DNA of 64,000 nucleotides, taken from the NCBI RefSeq assembly GCF_954871325.1, contig NC_088778.1, positions 3,815,743 through 3,879,742 of the forward strand, written 5' to 3'. The stretch is from Gordionus sp. m RMFG-2023 (taxonomy: Eukaryota > Nematomorpha > Gordioida > Chordodea > Parachordodidae). Made by a program: the position numbers and the translations under genes. This document shows, piece by piece, positions 11,801-26,800 of the stretch. The notes beneath the pieces are model-generated. The model was not told where the DNA came from, made no database searches, and saw nothing but the letters and a program-made list of their open reading frames with translations. Every line of letters starts with the position of its first letter. The stretch's first letter is position 1.

Positions 11801-14800
11801 ATTAAAGATATATGCAGAAAAAAAATTTAATGAAATTAAACATCCGATAAAAACGATTACTCTCTTCTCTTCTCTTCTCTTCTCTTCTCTTCTCTTCTCT
11901 TCTCTTCTCTTCTCTTCTCTTCTATGCAGTTACAACAGTTGATCCTTTTTAAATTTCTATTCGTCTATTTACAATCACATGACCTTTCAAATTAGACGGG
12001 TTTTGAATGAAACCTAACATTTTATTAAAACCCCATCGTTAATGTACCTTAAACCAATAACCCTATTCATACCGTTATTTAACCCTCTCATCCAATTAAA
12101 AAATTCCCTTCAATTGAACATTCCATGGAGTTGAGATATTATGGGTTAAAAACATAGTATAGGTAATCATTTATTATACAATTTGTATAATAGTTATAGC
12201 GTGCCAGGAGAATTCCTCCCTTAAAAAATTACATCTCCATTCTTTTTCTCCCAAAGACAATATATATAAGAGTCATCTGCATCTGTCCCGTTCCCAAACA
12301 AATTTTTTATTTATCCTGAAGAGCCCGACCAAAAATAAAAATTATTGGTACGCCAGGACCGGTCCGAATATTTTTGTAAAAACTTTTAGCCCCGACGACC
12401 GGTAAAATTTTAGGGCTGATCACGTGGGGCACCGTAACTACGAGAGGGAGGGGCCATTTAAATCCTCCCTCTAAAATTGCCCTCCCCCTCTCACCCACGT
12501 CCAATAAAATATTATAAATTTTGCGTTTTTTGCCATTTTTATAAACTTAGAAGTGAATTTTAATTTTATAGAAGGAAGCAAAAAAAAATCGATTACATAA
12601 ATTAACTTTTATTTTTACATCTATTTATCATTCTTTTTATATCAATTATTATTAATTTTAGATCAATTATCAATAATTTTCCATAAATTATGCTCAATAT
12701 TACATAAATTATGATTAATATTAACCTTATTTCGTCATTCCTAATTATTTATATAATGATTATTATTGATAATATCGCATATTTTTTTGATTATTAAATT
12801 TATATTCTAATTTGCTGATTCAATTACAAAAATGATGAAATGTTTATTAGCTTAAAACAAATGATATTTACGAAAATTGACAAATGATTACGGTGACGAT
12901 AGTCAAAGGAATTTTCTTTTTTAAATCATGTTAGGAACTATAAGATTCTTTAATATACAAGGAGTTCCTAGAAAACAACTTGATAAGGGCTAGAAATAAT
13001 CTTCTAGGTATCAATTTTGTTATTTTTAAAAAATTATTATTTATTAAAAATAATATCATTGCTAAAAGCCCCTTTAAAGGAACCGGCATCCCATATTCCT
13101 TAGAACCCATATCATATGTAGTGTTGATAAACGGCTAAATTTTATCCAGAAAAATATTGAGCAAGCTTGAAGATTTTGCTCAAAGATGGTACAAAAGTCT
13201 AGACAGCTATTAGCGAAATTTGGAGGCTTAAGCAATTTTTTCCTGGCCTAAATATAGAGTTAGCCGTTTTTTGAAAACGCTCAAAACGAGCCGTTTAACA
13301 ACACTAATCATATGGATGGGTAATTGCATTGGATGGCGGAATGCCGTGACGGGTTGACTTTGTAATATTATTTTTATTATCTATGTGATGGGGTAAAAAA
13401 AATTAAATATATTCAATTTATTATTTTTTAAGTAACGAGTAACGAGTTACTTTAAAAAAATAAATAAATAAAGAATAACGCGTTCCATTTTTCGCAAGAT
13501 AACGAATAACGGTAACGTGTTCCTTTTTTTTCAAACGTAAAGCGTAACACGTTTCTTTTTCGAAGGTAATGTTTACTATAAGCTAGTTTTTTTTTTAAAT
13601 GTTATTTTATAAATAATTTACGCGGCGAATTTTATTCCCGCTTTTATATAAAATGGTTTTATAAATATTTGAAAAAAATAAAATGTAATGTAATGTAACA
13701 GGTTGAAACTTATTTAAAAAACAATATAATAAATTTTTGTTATAATTTTAATTTAATTTAAATAAGTTTATTTTCTGAAATTAATATAATACATTATCGT
13801 CAATGTGTTTTTATTTCCCGGAAATGTGTTATTTTTTACAACCTTATATCATTTTTTGAGCGCTTCGGGAAAAATATTCTATCATGTTTGGAATACCCAT
13901 TTTATGAATTGTTAGACAATCTTGCCGCTAACCTTTGGATGGATCGTTTATAATTTATATAAAAAAATATCATATAAATCATATCAAGTGTAAAAGTTCT
14001 TGGAAAAATTGTATGAAATTTCTAGGGGGTAAAATCAGATTTATAAATTTTTAAAAAGCGCGCTCAGAAAATGATTCGAAGTTTAAAAAATAACACATTG
14101 CCAGCATAAAAACATATTGACATAAACTAGAAAAATTATAATATCGAAAGACTAAACACATAATCGCACAATTTAAAAAAAAAACATACACAACATATAT
14201 TAATGCTAAAAATAATCATCTTGTGTGATGGGGTCACCCATGAATCTAATATTATTAGCTATGTGAATAGCTATGTCAAGCCCTTTGTTTCAAACAAAAG
14301 CCTTCACGAGGTTCGGCCGTAAGTTTATGAATGTGAGAGCCAAGTTCCTTGAAAACATTTAAATTAATTAACTATGTAGAACGAAATAGATCTTACTTAA
14401 CCGGCGATGGTTGGGGAAAAGAGGGGTGGGACGGTGGATTAGAGTAAAGTATGCCCAAATAATTTCTACCCTAGAAAAATCCCGGGCATAGGTCTATGCC
14501 TATATAGTGCCCGCAAATTGAGCGTTTACGTTTTGCCGAAATTTTTTAATGAAAAAAAACGTAACACGTCCCTTATTTAAATTGAGGTTGCCTTTTTATT
14601 AATTATCCGTCGATTAAAAATTTTAAATATGTTCTATAAAAAAAAGGATTTGTCTTCAAAAATTATATTATCGTCTGCGTTTTTGTTTCTTTTAATTTCT
14701 AAACATTCCTTTTTAGGATTATAAAAGTAAGTTATTTATGTTACATTTCTATATAAAATTACAAAGAAAAGAATAAAAAAAAAGTAATTGAAAAAGCAAA

Positions 14801-17800
14801 CCTATTTATGCTTTTTTTTAAAATGGTTGCTAACGCTAAACGGTAATTTCACCAATTTGCATAAGGCCATTTGAAACGCATTGTCTGTTTGCGGCATTTA
14901 AAACGCTCAATTTGCGCATTCGGAAAATTTATGCTTAAGTAATTTAGAGTAAGTTATTATTCTAACACGTGCAGAAATGCATTTCCGGTAGAATTAGATA
15001 TATATTAATTTTTTAAAATTTTTAGCTCATAAATGTTTTAAAATTGAGAGATTGAATCCTCACACGTGATAAGTAGTTCTAAAGTCAATTTGCGTAATTA
15101 CCAGTATATATTAAAAATAAATTGAAGAATGACTCAAGAGTTCGTGTTTTAAACCATCCGAAATTTATAGGATTGCTATTCTATTTCTAGTATATATTTG
15201 TAATATCATTCATAATTTTAATATCGTAACAATTTTGCGTATTGACCGATTACGCGATTTAGCTGCAAATATATGCCCGTTTCATTGATGAAGGAAGGTA
15301 TTCTTATTTAGCTTTTTTTAAAGCCAGTTAGGAAATGGGAGAAGGCGGAGATTAGCTTTTTAAAAAAACTAACATTAACCAGGTCTAAACTAAAAAAAAA
15401 TGGTCTCTATCATTAAATAGAGGCTCAACTTAGAGATTTAAGACTTTTTTTTAGGCTAAGATCCTGATCAAGCTATATTGGAGTTGGAAAAAGTTAGAGT
15501 GATTTAACAACAACCAGCAGAGATAGGTATAGAAAGGTGTTTGAAATTAAACCTTAAGATGTACCATAGATATTATAAATAAGTACAACAATTTTTTACA
15601 AATTTAATAGATTAGATAGAAGGTGAGAAGAAATTAAAAGGTTCAGTAAAGTACGTGTACTTAAATTGTACTTAATGTACTTCAGATTATTATTTTTTTT
15701 TAAAAAAAAATGCCTTAAAAAAAATATCTTCAAATGTAAGTAATTTTCAGTTGAAAATGATGAAATATTCTATATATTTCTTAAAATATTTGGGCATTTA
15801 GGTAATTTTGTGAATTTAAAAATAAAACAAAACACTTTATATATATATTTCCTATAAAAGATTGGATTGTAATAATTAAAAAAAAAAAATTGAGAGTCTA
15901 TGTTTTTTTTTTCTCTCCTATCGATAAAAAGGCGAAATGCAATCATTACCCCGTTATTAGTGTTGTTAAACGGCTGCTAACTCAATATTTTATCCAGAAT
16001 AATACTTAAGCAAGCCTGAAGATTTTGATCATAGAAAGAACAAAGGTTTATGGCTAAAAGGTTGAGTAAACCGTTTTAAAAAAAATTGGCTCAAAACGAG
16101 TTGTTTAGCAACACTACCCGTTTTCTACGTAAAAATATCATGAAATTTTCTTGGAATATAATTATTATATTTAGTGTGTGTTAAAATTGATAATTTTTTT
16201 TATGATTGGAAAACGATATAAATTTAACATAATTATCGGCTACAAAAAACTATTCTGAAAACTTCTGCCCAGAGCGTAAAAATTATTTTCAACGATTCAG
16301 GTCCTGCCCGAAAATCTTGGGTCTTGGCTGATCCTCCAAATCAGGGCTGAAATCAGTAATTTCCGCTTTTTGGGGTGGAATGGAATCCATTTTTGAATTG
16401 TAGTTATTTCGATCATTTTCATTCTGGTTTCTTCTTCTCGTGCCTTAAACTTTTTAAAACGCTAGTAATAGATTCGTCATTTTTATAAATGGAATTCGTA
16501 AACAAGCAGCTTAGAATAATGAATTAGGCGTTATGTATGCAGAATCTCGTAGTAAAATTGTAAATTTGTTTTTTTTACTGGGTATTATTATAGTCATAAT
16601 CATAATTTGTGTAATTAACATTTAATTTCCCCTCCCCTCCCTCAAAAAATACAAAATTCGAAGAACCGATCCCAATACAGGAGTTTTTGTTCCTGTATGT
16701 AAGCACAACAGAATGGATCCCTTAAGTGAGCGTAAAAATTTTGCTTAAAACTTTACCGAACGGGTTGCGAATTCGAGATTCGCGATTTTTGTTTAATTAC
16801 GATTTTAATGATTATTATTATAACTATTCGAGGGTCTTTACAAATTTACCTTTTTGTCGAAGAATAAATATTTACCATAATAAAATACTAACACGCGTGA
16901 ATGAACGATTTGAATGAGTAAAAATAAGTTATTTGTGAGTAAAGTTGTTAAATAGCCTCAATTTCAAGCCGATTTTTTATTAAAAAAAAAGGCTATATCT
17001 CAATATTTTAGTCAAAAAAAAACATTTGCTGGAATCTCGAGAATTTCGCTTAATAGAAGTTCCAAAGCATAATCTTCAGGCTCGACTAAAAATTTTTCTG
17101 GGATAAAATAATTAGGTAGCATATTTTACAAAAATCGACTCAAATTGAAAGTCGTTATTATAATCCCCCTCATTTATAGTTAGAGCGAATACGCGGCGAC
17201 GAATATAAAATACGTTGTAATATTAGTATTCTCTGCCGCGAATTTCACGCTAAACCATGAATGAAAGGGCGAATACGTGAAAATATAACAATAAAGAACT
17301 TTGGTAGAGGAAAAGGGGATGGGGTTGGTGAAATGAATTATAATAATGAGCTACTGAATGAAAAATCTAGAAATTATAGAAGGAACTTAAAGAGGGTCAC
17401 AAGATGCCCCTCCCAAAAAAAGCAATAGGAAACATTAGAAAAGGCTTGAAATGATTTTGTGCTGCTCTCAGAAAATTTACTGACGATTAAAGCTAGGATG
17501 CCGGATGACATTCCTATAGAAAAGTTTTAAAGAAAGAAAGAAATTATTTGCTCCTCATTTACAAAACAAAACAAAATAAAGGAGAATGTTTAAAAACAAA
17601 ATTGTTAATAATTAATTGTATTGTTAAAACCGAGTGTTCAGTAATGGTTACAAATACCGTGGAGTTTGCTATTTACCACTAAAAAATGTCTACTCTTCTT
17701 ACCATTTATGGGGACTCTGACCTTAAGGTTAATTTAGGAAGTTAATTGCCTAATTTCCTTGAAGAAAGTAGATTCTTATTGATAAAGAAGAAAAAAAAGT

Positions 17801-20800
17801 CATAAATATTCAAAACACAAAAAAAAATAATAAATTAATCCACCAAACCTCTAACACTAATTTATTTGTTTTTTTAAAAAATTTTTGCAGAATTACACTA
17901 TTTCAAAGTTTTTAGCAAAAATGAATCCACTTACGAGATTAAGTTAAAGATAAAATATTTGAAAATAATTATCTCGTTAAATTTATATTATAATCTTGCT
18001 TGCTAGTGTATATACATATTTTTTTTTAATATAAAATCAATAATTTCGTAATTATATTTAGGTTATAATATAAAATATTATTATATAACAGGGCCTTAAC
18101 TATAAAATTTTTGCTTGAAGATAGAGAGCACTAATGGAACGGGGGGGGGGAGTATTCCGCTCCGAGTGCTAATAATACATTCGTCATCATAGGCATGCGT
18201 AGCCAGGATTTTGGTGGTAAAGTTATAAAAATTCTAAAAAAAAATTTTTTTTTAATTTTCCATTCAAATTCTTCTTTAGAGTATATTGCATTCATTTTCA
18301 TGTTAAAGAGGGTGGGAAGAGGGCGGTGGAAGGGGACCTGTGGGGGTGAACGGATTTTCTAAGAGAACAGGTCTAAAGGGAAGGGGGATTTCCCCTCCCC
18401 TATGACTACGCCGCCTAATAATCGTCATTCTATAAAAATGGGATTCGCCAAGATGATGTTTGGATTTATTATATGAATCAGGTTATTTCGGTAATGCTGT
18501 TAATTATAATAAAATTATAAAATAAAATTGGGTAAATTTATAAACATAAATTCAAAAGTCTTATTTATATATTTATTTTTTTTAAAAAAAAAAAAAATTT
18601 TAGGTCCAAAAAATTATTTGGCACCCAAATTCCCCCCAGTTATAACCTCGTATAAAATCGGTGTTTTATCATTTTTAGGGACTCGCATGCGCGCATCGCT
18701 AGATATCTTTTAAAAATAGGTAAGAAATTGCGCGATCCGCTGAAATGAATTTTAATCGCGTATAGATTTTTTTTATAACGAATTTAAAACAAAGGTCATA
18801 TAAAAAACAATTAATATAAATTTTATCTATTATTTGCTTGATGGAGGAAAAAAAAATACCCAGCGATATATCGCATACGCTTCGACTATAAATAAGGTCG
18901 TAAGCATGTTAAATAGTTTTTAAAAAAAAATTGCTTTGCGTTTATAACGCCTTTTTAGGGTAAGCGCGATTATATCGCGGTATAGCTATTAGAAGTAGAG
19001 ACGTCTACAATGAACGAATTTAGTAACCAGTTCGCTATAAAACCGGCACAAACCCGGCCCCACGGCCCGAACCCGGCCCGAACATAATGGGCGGGCTAAT
19101 TTAAAAAATTTTAATTAAAAATATATTTTTTAAAATTTATTATTGAATTAATTATTTTATTTATTATTATTATTATCAAAATTTAAAAGGAAAAACATTT
19201 TTCATCAGAATTTTAAAATTATTAGTTTTTGAAAAAATATAATTGATGCCTTCCCTTTGCGAATTGACTCATGTTTGCATGCTATTGTATGTTTTTTTAA
19301 AATATTGTTTTCTAACATAATCAAATTTTATATGGCCCTTAGCTTGCCATTGCACATATACATGCTATCAAAAATTAAATGCCACTTTATTATTTTACTT
19401 TAATTGATTCATCTGATGCTGTCAGTCAAATAGCCCGATTTTGGGTCGATTAGCCAAAATAATATTAAACTTTCGAAGATTTGGCAAATAGAGGTTCAAC
19501 CCTTTCTTCCTTTTCTTCCTTATCAAAATCTCCATGATTGACATAATATTATTTTTGGCTAAAATCTTTAAAACACTAGATTTCATTTTATCATTTATCT
19601 AATAAATATATCTCATAAATATTATAATTTAATTTTTTTTTATTAACCTTTTTTTCTTTTTTAAAAACTCTCTTTTAGCCATAAGAATTATCTCTTATTA
19701 AATTTGATTTATTTTTTTTTCAACAACAAAATAAATACCCAATAAATTAAGGCTAAAAAGAATACAATAAATCAATTGGAAAACTATTATATAACTAACT
19801 TTTTTTTGCCATAAATATTTTGTCGATATCTAAAGATTTTGATGACATTATATTTATATTCCCTTCCATTTGTAATTAGAAATTTATATTTTATTTTTTT
19901 TTTTAAAAAATGATTATTATTTATCCAAATTAAAAGTGTCGTTTAAAACAGTTCTATTTTTAAAAAATGGCAATATCAATATTTTATACAAAAACTGTAA
20001 ACGCAAATGCCTGGAGATTTTGCTCATAGAAGGTAAGGAAATCTATTAACGATTTTTTTTTGGCTAAAATAATGGGTTTATATAGTACGCACAAATTGAG
20101 CGTTTAAGTTCTGCCGTAATTTTTAAATAAAAAAAAACGTAACGCGTCTCTTGTTTAAATGTAGGTTGTTTTTTATAAAATTAATATCCGTCGATTCAAA
20201 ATTTTAAATAAGTTCTAAAAAAAAAAAGGATTTATCTGAAAATTATATTTATCGTCTGCCTTCTTAATTTCTTGAATTTCTTAAATATTCCATTTTAGGA
20301 TTATAAGTAAGTTATTTATATTACATTTTTATATAATATCACAAAACGAATAATAGAAAATGTTTACGTTTTTTTTTAAAATGGTTATAACGCCAAACGG
20401 CAATTTTAACAATTTGCATGAGGCCATTTGAAAGGCATTATTTTGCGTTTTGAAAACGATGCGTTAAAACGTTCAATTTGTGCGCATGCGCACTACTTAA
20501 CCGTTTTTAAGAAACCGAACCTTTTAACAACACTAATTCAAATCGTAAAAAACCATATCATACATTGACAGAAAATTTATCTTTTCAGGACAAATTTTTA
20601 TGGGGGTGACAAGTAAAGACAAGCAAGTTATTTTTTTTTTCCTTCTTCAAAAAACTATTTCAGGTTAACTGATAACCTTCTTTTTTCTTCAAAACTATGG
20701 GTGGGATGAACCCGTGGGTTCATTTTATAATGAGCGGGTGTGCTTGTGGGGTTTAAACTACGCTAATTTTCAGACCTAAGATTTCGTATTCTTTTGTCGG

Positions 20801-23800
20801 TATGGAAAGGATGGGCTTGGGTATATATAATTATTTTCACATTTTCTCGCTTTTAAATCATTAAATTTATTTTAAAGAAGAGATAATTATATAGTTCTTT
20901 CAAAATTAGCATAAATAAAATTCTTGCATTTAAAGTGTTTTAAATAATAATAATTTTGTTATTATAATATATATTTATATAATATATATTTATATAATAT
21001 ATATATAGCAAAAAAATAAATTAATAAAAAAATTTTAGAATACTAAATGAGGCTTGGGAAATCTCTAATACACTAAAATTATCTTTTTTATAATAATTTT
21101 AAAAAGTATATAATATATTTTAATAAAACTTTTTAATCTATAAAAATAAAAACTTATTTTAAAATAAAAGAAAAGCTTTTAAATAAAACAAATTATATTA
21201 TTTCAAATTGAATTTTTCGATATTTTTGGAATCTAATAGTTTATGAGCTGAAACGAATTTAAATCATTTGGAAATAATAATGAAATTATTAAGTGTTTTC
21301 TTATTAAAATTTTTGGAAAAAAATTTGGTGTTTTCATGATAATATTTTCTTTTCATTTTTTGCGAAATTTGGAGAGAAAAAAAAAGGCAATTTGAAAATA
21401 AAACCAAGGGTTCTTATTCTTATACTTGAATATAATTATAAATTATTATGCTGTTATGTATATAAAAAAATAAAACTTAGTATACTCCTATGCCAATAAC
21501 CCTAAGAAGACCCCCCTAAAATAGTTTAAATATAAAAGTAGAGATACTGACTATATATATGTTGAATAAGAAGGATAACTCATCCCTATCCCTAGTGTTG
21601 TTAAACGACTCCGACAGAAAGATTTGGACCTCTAATCCACCAAATCTCGAGGCGCATATGTTATTTTTAACCATAAATCTTAATAGCACCAATTTTTTTA
21701 AAAATCGCTCCAAAAATGTAACTTTTTAAAAACGCAATTCCCTTCCTCTCCCCGCGTGTTACAGGATCCTAGATATGAAACTACGAATATTCGATTACTG
21801 AACAATAAATTAATCGTAAGAATTATTCGAATTCGTAAAATTTCAGATCATTAGAAAATATTTGAATAATTGGTAAAATATTCATCTTATTTTAATAAAA
21901 TATGATGAGTGCAAGACTTGTCAATAAATCAAAATTCTATGGTATTAAGCGTATTGATTTTTTATTTTGAAAAGTCAACTAGCTTAAAATAATTTATTTC
22001 CTTTTCCAACACCAATTCATAAAATATTTATAAATTCTAAAATTAGAAACAAGACCGTGTGAAAGACAACAAATATAAAATATAAATAAATTTTTTTTAA
22101 AAAAATAAAATATATTCCCATTATTTTATTAAATAAAACATAAATATTCATTTTAAAAAATAAAAAATTGATTTTAATCAGGTAGGTAAAAAAAATTTTT
22201 TGAAACTGATTTCCGGTCAAAAAAAAGATGGTTCCGTTATCAATAGCTGAATTAGATTCCAAAAAAAACAATTTTTTGCCTTTTTGTGTTTTTTATATTC
22301 TTTTAAAAAACCGAGCGACTTGAATTTTATGAATAGTTTTTATCATTGTTAACCAGTGTTGTCAAATGGCTCGATTTGAGCAGAATTTTTAAAAAATGGG
22401 CTTACTCATTATTGTAGTATTGTAGCCGGGCGTAAATATTGTCTAAGCCTCGCGATTGTCACTAATAGATGTCCAAACCGTTGTGCCATCTATGAGAAAA
22501 ATCTTCAGCCTTGCGTAATCTTCTTCCGGGTAAAATATTGAGTTAGTCGGTTTTAAAAATCGGCTCAAAATAGAGCCGTTTAATGACACTAATGCCTAAC
22601 TATTACTATAACTATATAAACCTAACTTCAATTAAAACAAAAAATTTTTTTAAATAATGAGTTATACAAATTAAGGTTTTTTTTTTTAAAAAAAAACACA
22701 ACTGTACGATAGGGTTTAACGGACCTTAAAAACTACTTTGCCTGCTAACTCAATATTCTAAGCCAAGATATTTCGATGATATATGTATAGACATTTGTTC
22801 CTTCTATGAGTAAAATCTTCAGGCTTGCGTAATATTTTCTGGATGAAATATTGAAACAATACTAATTCCAAGTAGCGTTGTTAAACGGTTCGGGCAAACT
22901 CAATATTTTATCCCGGAAAACATATGAGAAAGCATGAAGGATTTTAGTCAGAGATGGCACAAAGGTTAGGACATTTACTTGAGAAATCTCGAGATTTAGG
23001 CAACTAATTCCGAGATATATTTAATGGGCGCTACCGAAAACTCATCATCATAATTAACCTTCTTTTTTTTGTAATTCCATTTCTAGCGAGCACTGGAATA
23101 CCGTTAATCGAGTTATTGAAGATTAATCAATCAATTATAAAGTAATAATAAATATCTCCTCTTAATTCTATTTAAAAATGTATATCGATTCACATATAAA
23201 CGTAAATAGGCGCAAAATGCACGCTTAAATTATAATTGTCGCACAAATGACGCTTCAATAAAATATTCCTAATTTCAATAGTGAACAATAAGGATTTTAG
23301 GTAGTGTTAATAAATATTTTTTATAGGCTTTTTTGCTTTGTTTATACAATATAATTATATTACACAGGGGTAAAAATAAAAATTAAAAGAAATGCCTTAT
23401 AGAAAAAAATTTTTAAAAAGGTGGTCGAGATTTTATATATAATGGTATACCAAACAACCAAATAATATCAAAATAATTCGTTAATTAATATTATTTCTTT
23501 TTCCTAACCCTTCGGTACTTTAAGTGGGATCTATAAAATCCTAATAGTTATAGCGAAATGTTGGCTTATTCGACTCAAATCTACAGGCGCGTGTCGGATA
23601 AAAATCGAAGAGCGAAGGCGTTTTAATTTATATTAGTTTTTCCTTAAAATTTTAGCTTGACATATTTTTTTTAAGAAAAACTCCTAGGCTATAAAGTGAT
23701 AGTTTTCGACTAAACTTGGCTCAAATAGCTAGAAAATATAGTAAATACTTAACTATTAATAAGACCCCAAAGGAGTGTTAAAATTATAATATTAGTCGAA

Positions 23801-26800
23801 ACTGGTAACTTTATTTTGATCTCAAATCTTTAGTTTGCTTTTCAATGAAATAACTCTTTATTGAATATATATCCCAAAAATTTAACCTGGCTAAGGTTTT
23901 GTAAAAATATATATAGACTCCGAAGAGAGAAAGAATAATTTTTATATATATCTGGTTTTAAACCGAACCTTAACTTTCAAATCTTCCTTCCTCCCTCCAT
24001 TTCTTACTTCCTCCCTGCAATTTTATGGTCCGGACCTAATATAGGGGGCAGAGTATCAAGACTTCAGGTCTAATAAGGTATAAAACGGGAAATCAACAAA
24101 ATATCGCATTTTTCGGGAAGAATGTAATTTTAAACACGTGTTCATGTCTAAGGATCATCACGGCCCGGTTCTAACCCGCTCTTGAATATTTTTTATCCCT
24201 GCCAGGCTAATATTTTACGCAGGTCGATAGACCCAATTTTTAGACCATGGTCTTTAATGATTTATTTTTAGCGCCTAAATTTGCATTATTCTTGGTTTTT
24301 TTAAAAAAAAAAAAAATTTAAGCGCGGACCGAAGGGCAAAAAAATCTGAATTCGAATAAAACAATTTTTTGTTTTTTTGTGTTTTTTTTAAAAAATATTT
24401 TTTTGAAAAACAGAGCGAATATATTAATTTAATTTTGGAATACAAAAATATGAACAATGTTTTGTGACAATAACTTATTAAATGATCGCAGAATGAATAA
24501 ATTATCTTGTAAAAATCGTGGATTTACAAAATATCATAATACTCCAATGTCATGATGGCTGATGATATCAATAAATACCTATTAATAAAATTTTTCAATT
24601 TAAGTGTAAGCTAAACGGCTCGTTGTTAAACTCAATATTTTTATCCTGACAAAAAAAGTATTGCCTAAGCCTCTTGATTTTCGATAATATATATGTCTAG
24701 ACCTTTGTTTCCTTCTATGTACAAAGTCTTCAGGCTTTTTGCGTAATATTTTTTTCTGGATGGATATATCGAGTTTAGCCGTTATAACAACCACTATTTT
24801 CAATTTATATTTCTTAAACAATCATTAAAAAAAAAATAATATATATATACAATCATGTTATTGAGATAATAAACTTAAAATTTAGTTGTTTTATTTCCCA
24901 ATAATTAATTGAAAAATATTTTTTTCCAAATTAAGATTTTAAAAATAAAAAAATTATGTTATTGAATTTTCCATCATATTTTTTATTATTATCCCTTTTT
25001 TTTAAATCGATATCAATTAATATAGTTAACTCTTACATAGTATTTTATTATAAGAAATTTATTTTTTAAAGACACAAAATTTTAGACGACGACAAAATTT
25101 AAACCTCCTCAAAAATTAATTTAATCTAATATAATAGGAAATATTAGTTTAATCAGATAATCGATTCCTATAATTTCGCACGAAATTCGCGAAATTTCTT
25201 TCAAAAAAATTTTTTAAAAATAAAAAAATCAATAAGACTAAATATAATTATCGGGAATCTGTTTGATTATATAATAGTATTTCCTCATTCCTAAAACGGA
25301 AATTACAGATGATTCTTGGAAAAAGGGTGGTTCCGGTTCAGTTTCAATATTTGAAAATTTGTTACTATTCGTATTTGACGAATAATAAATTTATTATTCG
25401 TTTATTCAAAATAATTTATTGGATCAAAATTAAGAGAGGAAATTTTAACCCAAAAAAATATTTGCAGGGTTATAATAAAATGCAGAGGCATATTCGAATA
25501 ATGGGTAATATGATGATAGTGATAGACAAGTGTCCCAGTTTATTGACATAATAGGAGGTGGGGGGGGGGGGTGGATGGTGAATTTTTTGAATATTTTGGA
25601 CACAAACTTAAAGAAAAATAAAACGGCGGTAGCTAACAATATTTAAGCAAATTCCTAGGGCGGGTGAATAAAACCAATCCCCAGAAGATTCTACGGGTGA
25701 TTCAGAAAATTTAACTAAGTTTTCTGATTTTTCGTAAAAATTTTAATTAAAATATGGATCTAAAAGTAAAAAATTATTGGCAAAATCTAAATTAGAAATT
25801 ATTAAGTAGTTTTTTGTACAAGTTTTTATGCGATTAAATTAAAAAAATTTTAAAAAAACCAATTATGTAATTGTTAAATGTTAATACTTATAATAAAGTT
25901 ATAAGATAATCATATTGTAAGGTTATTAAAATCATTTTAATTAGCTAAACATTTACTTATAATCTTCTTAGAAGATCATATTATTCCTTTCCTTAAAAAA
26001 AATAACATTTCGATTAATTGAAGGAAAAAAAAAAACATTTTTTTAAGAAACACATTAAGAAAAAAAAAATAGATATAATATATATTATAGTAAAATGTAA
26101 TAAAATTTTGAACATTTTTATATTTACTTACTTTTGAAAACGAAAAAGATGAAACATGAAGGTATTTTATTAATACTGCAATTAATTTTTATTATTTTTT
26201 GTTTTTCTACATTAATTTAAATTAAAATAATATAATTTCCCTTTTGCTTAAAAAATTCAAACAGTGTTAGAAAAATTTTCTTCGTCAAAATCTTCGGTCA
26301 ATTTTATTGAAAGAAAGAAATAAACCAAAGTTTGATGATGTAACCTAGAGGATTTTTAGGCAAATTCCTTGAACAAAAGAAGCCAAGGAAGGAAATTTAT
26401 AAAAATATGTAAAAAAAAATTTTTTTAAGTTACCTAAAAATGTAACATGTTACTTTATATAAATAAAAGATATGGCTTTCAATTATATAACCAAATATAA
26501 CTAAAAATTAAAATTATATTATATATTTTTATTTTAAATTTGCATTATATTAAAATAAAAAATCATATCCTAAAATTGTCGAAAAAGAGATATAAAACTA
26601 ACGGGAATCAAATAGGAAGTTAGTGAAACATATGAAGCTACACTTGCCAATCATTACTTTTTGTATAAGATTCGTCAACTATTTATAGAGTGTCCTTATA
26701 TTAATGTATGGAAAAATCTACATAAGTTGAAACTCCACGCATGGAACCGACCTCTTCTTCTAAGGATTCCGTCGATACAATCGGGACGGTGGCTATCATT

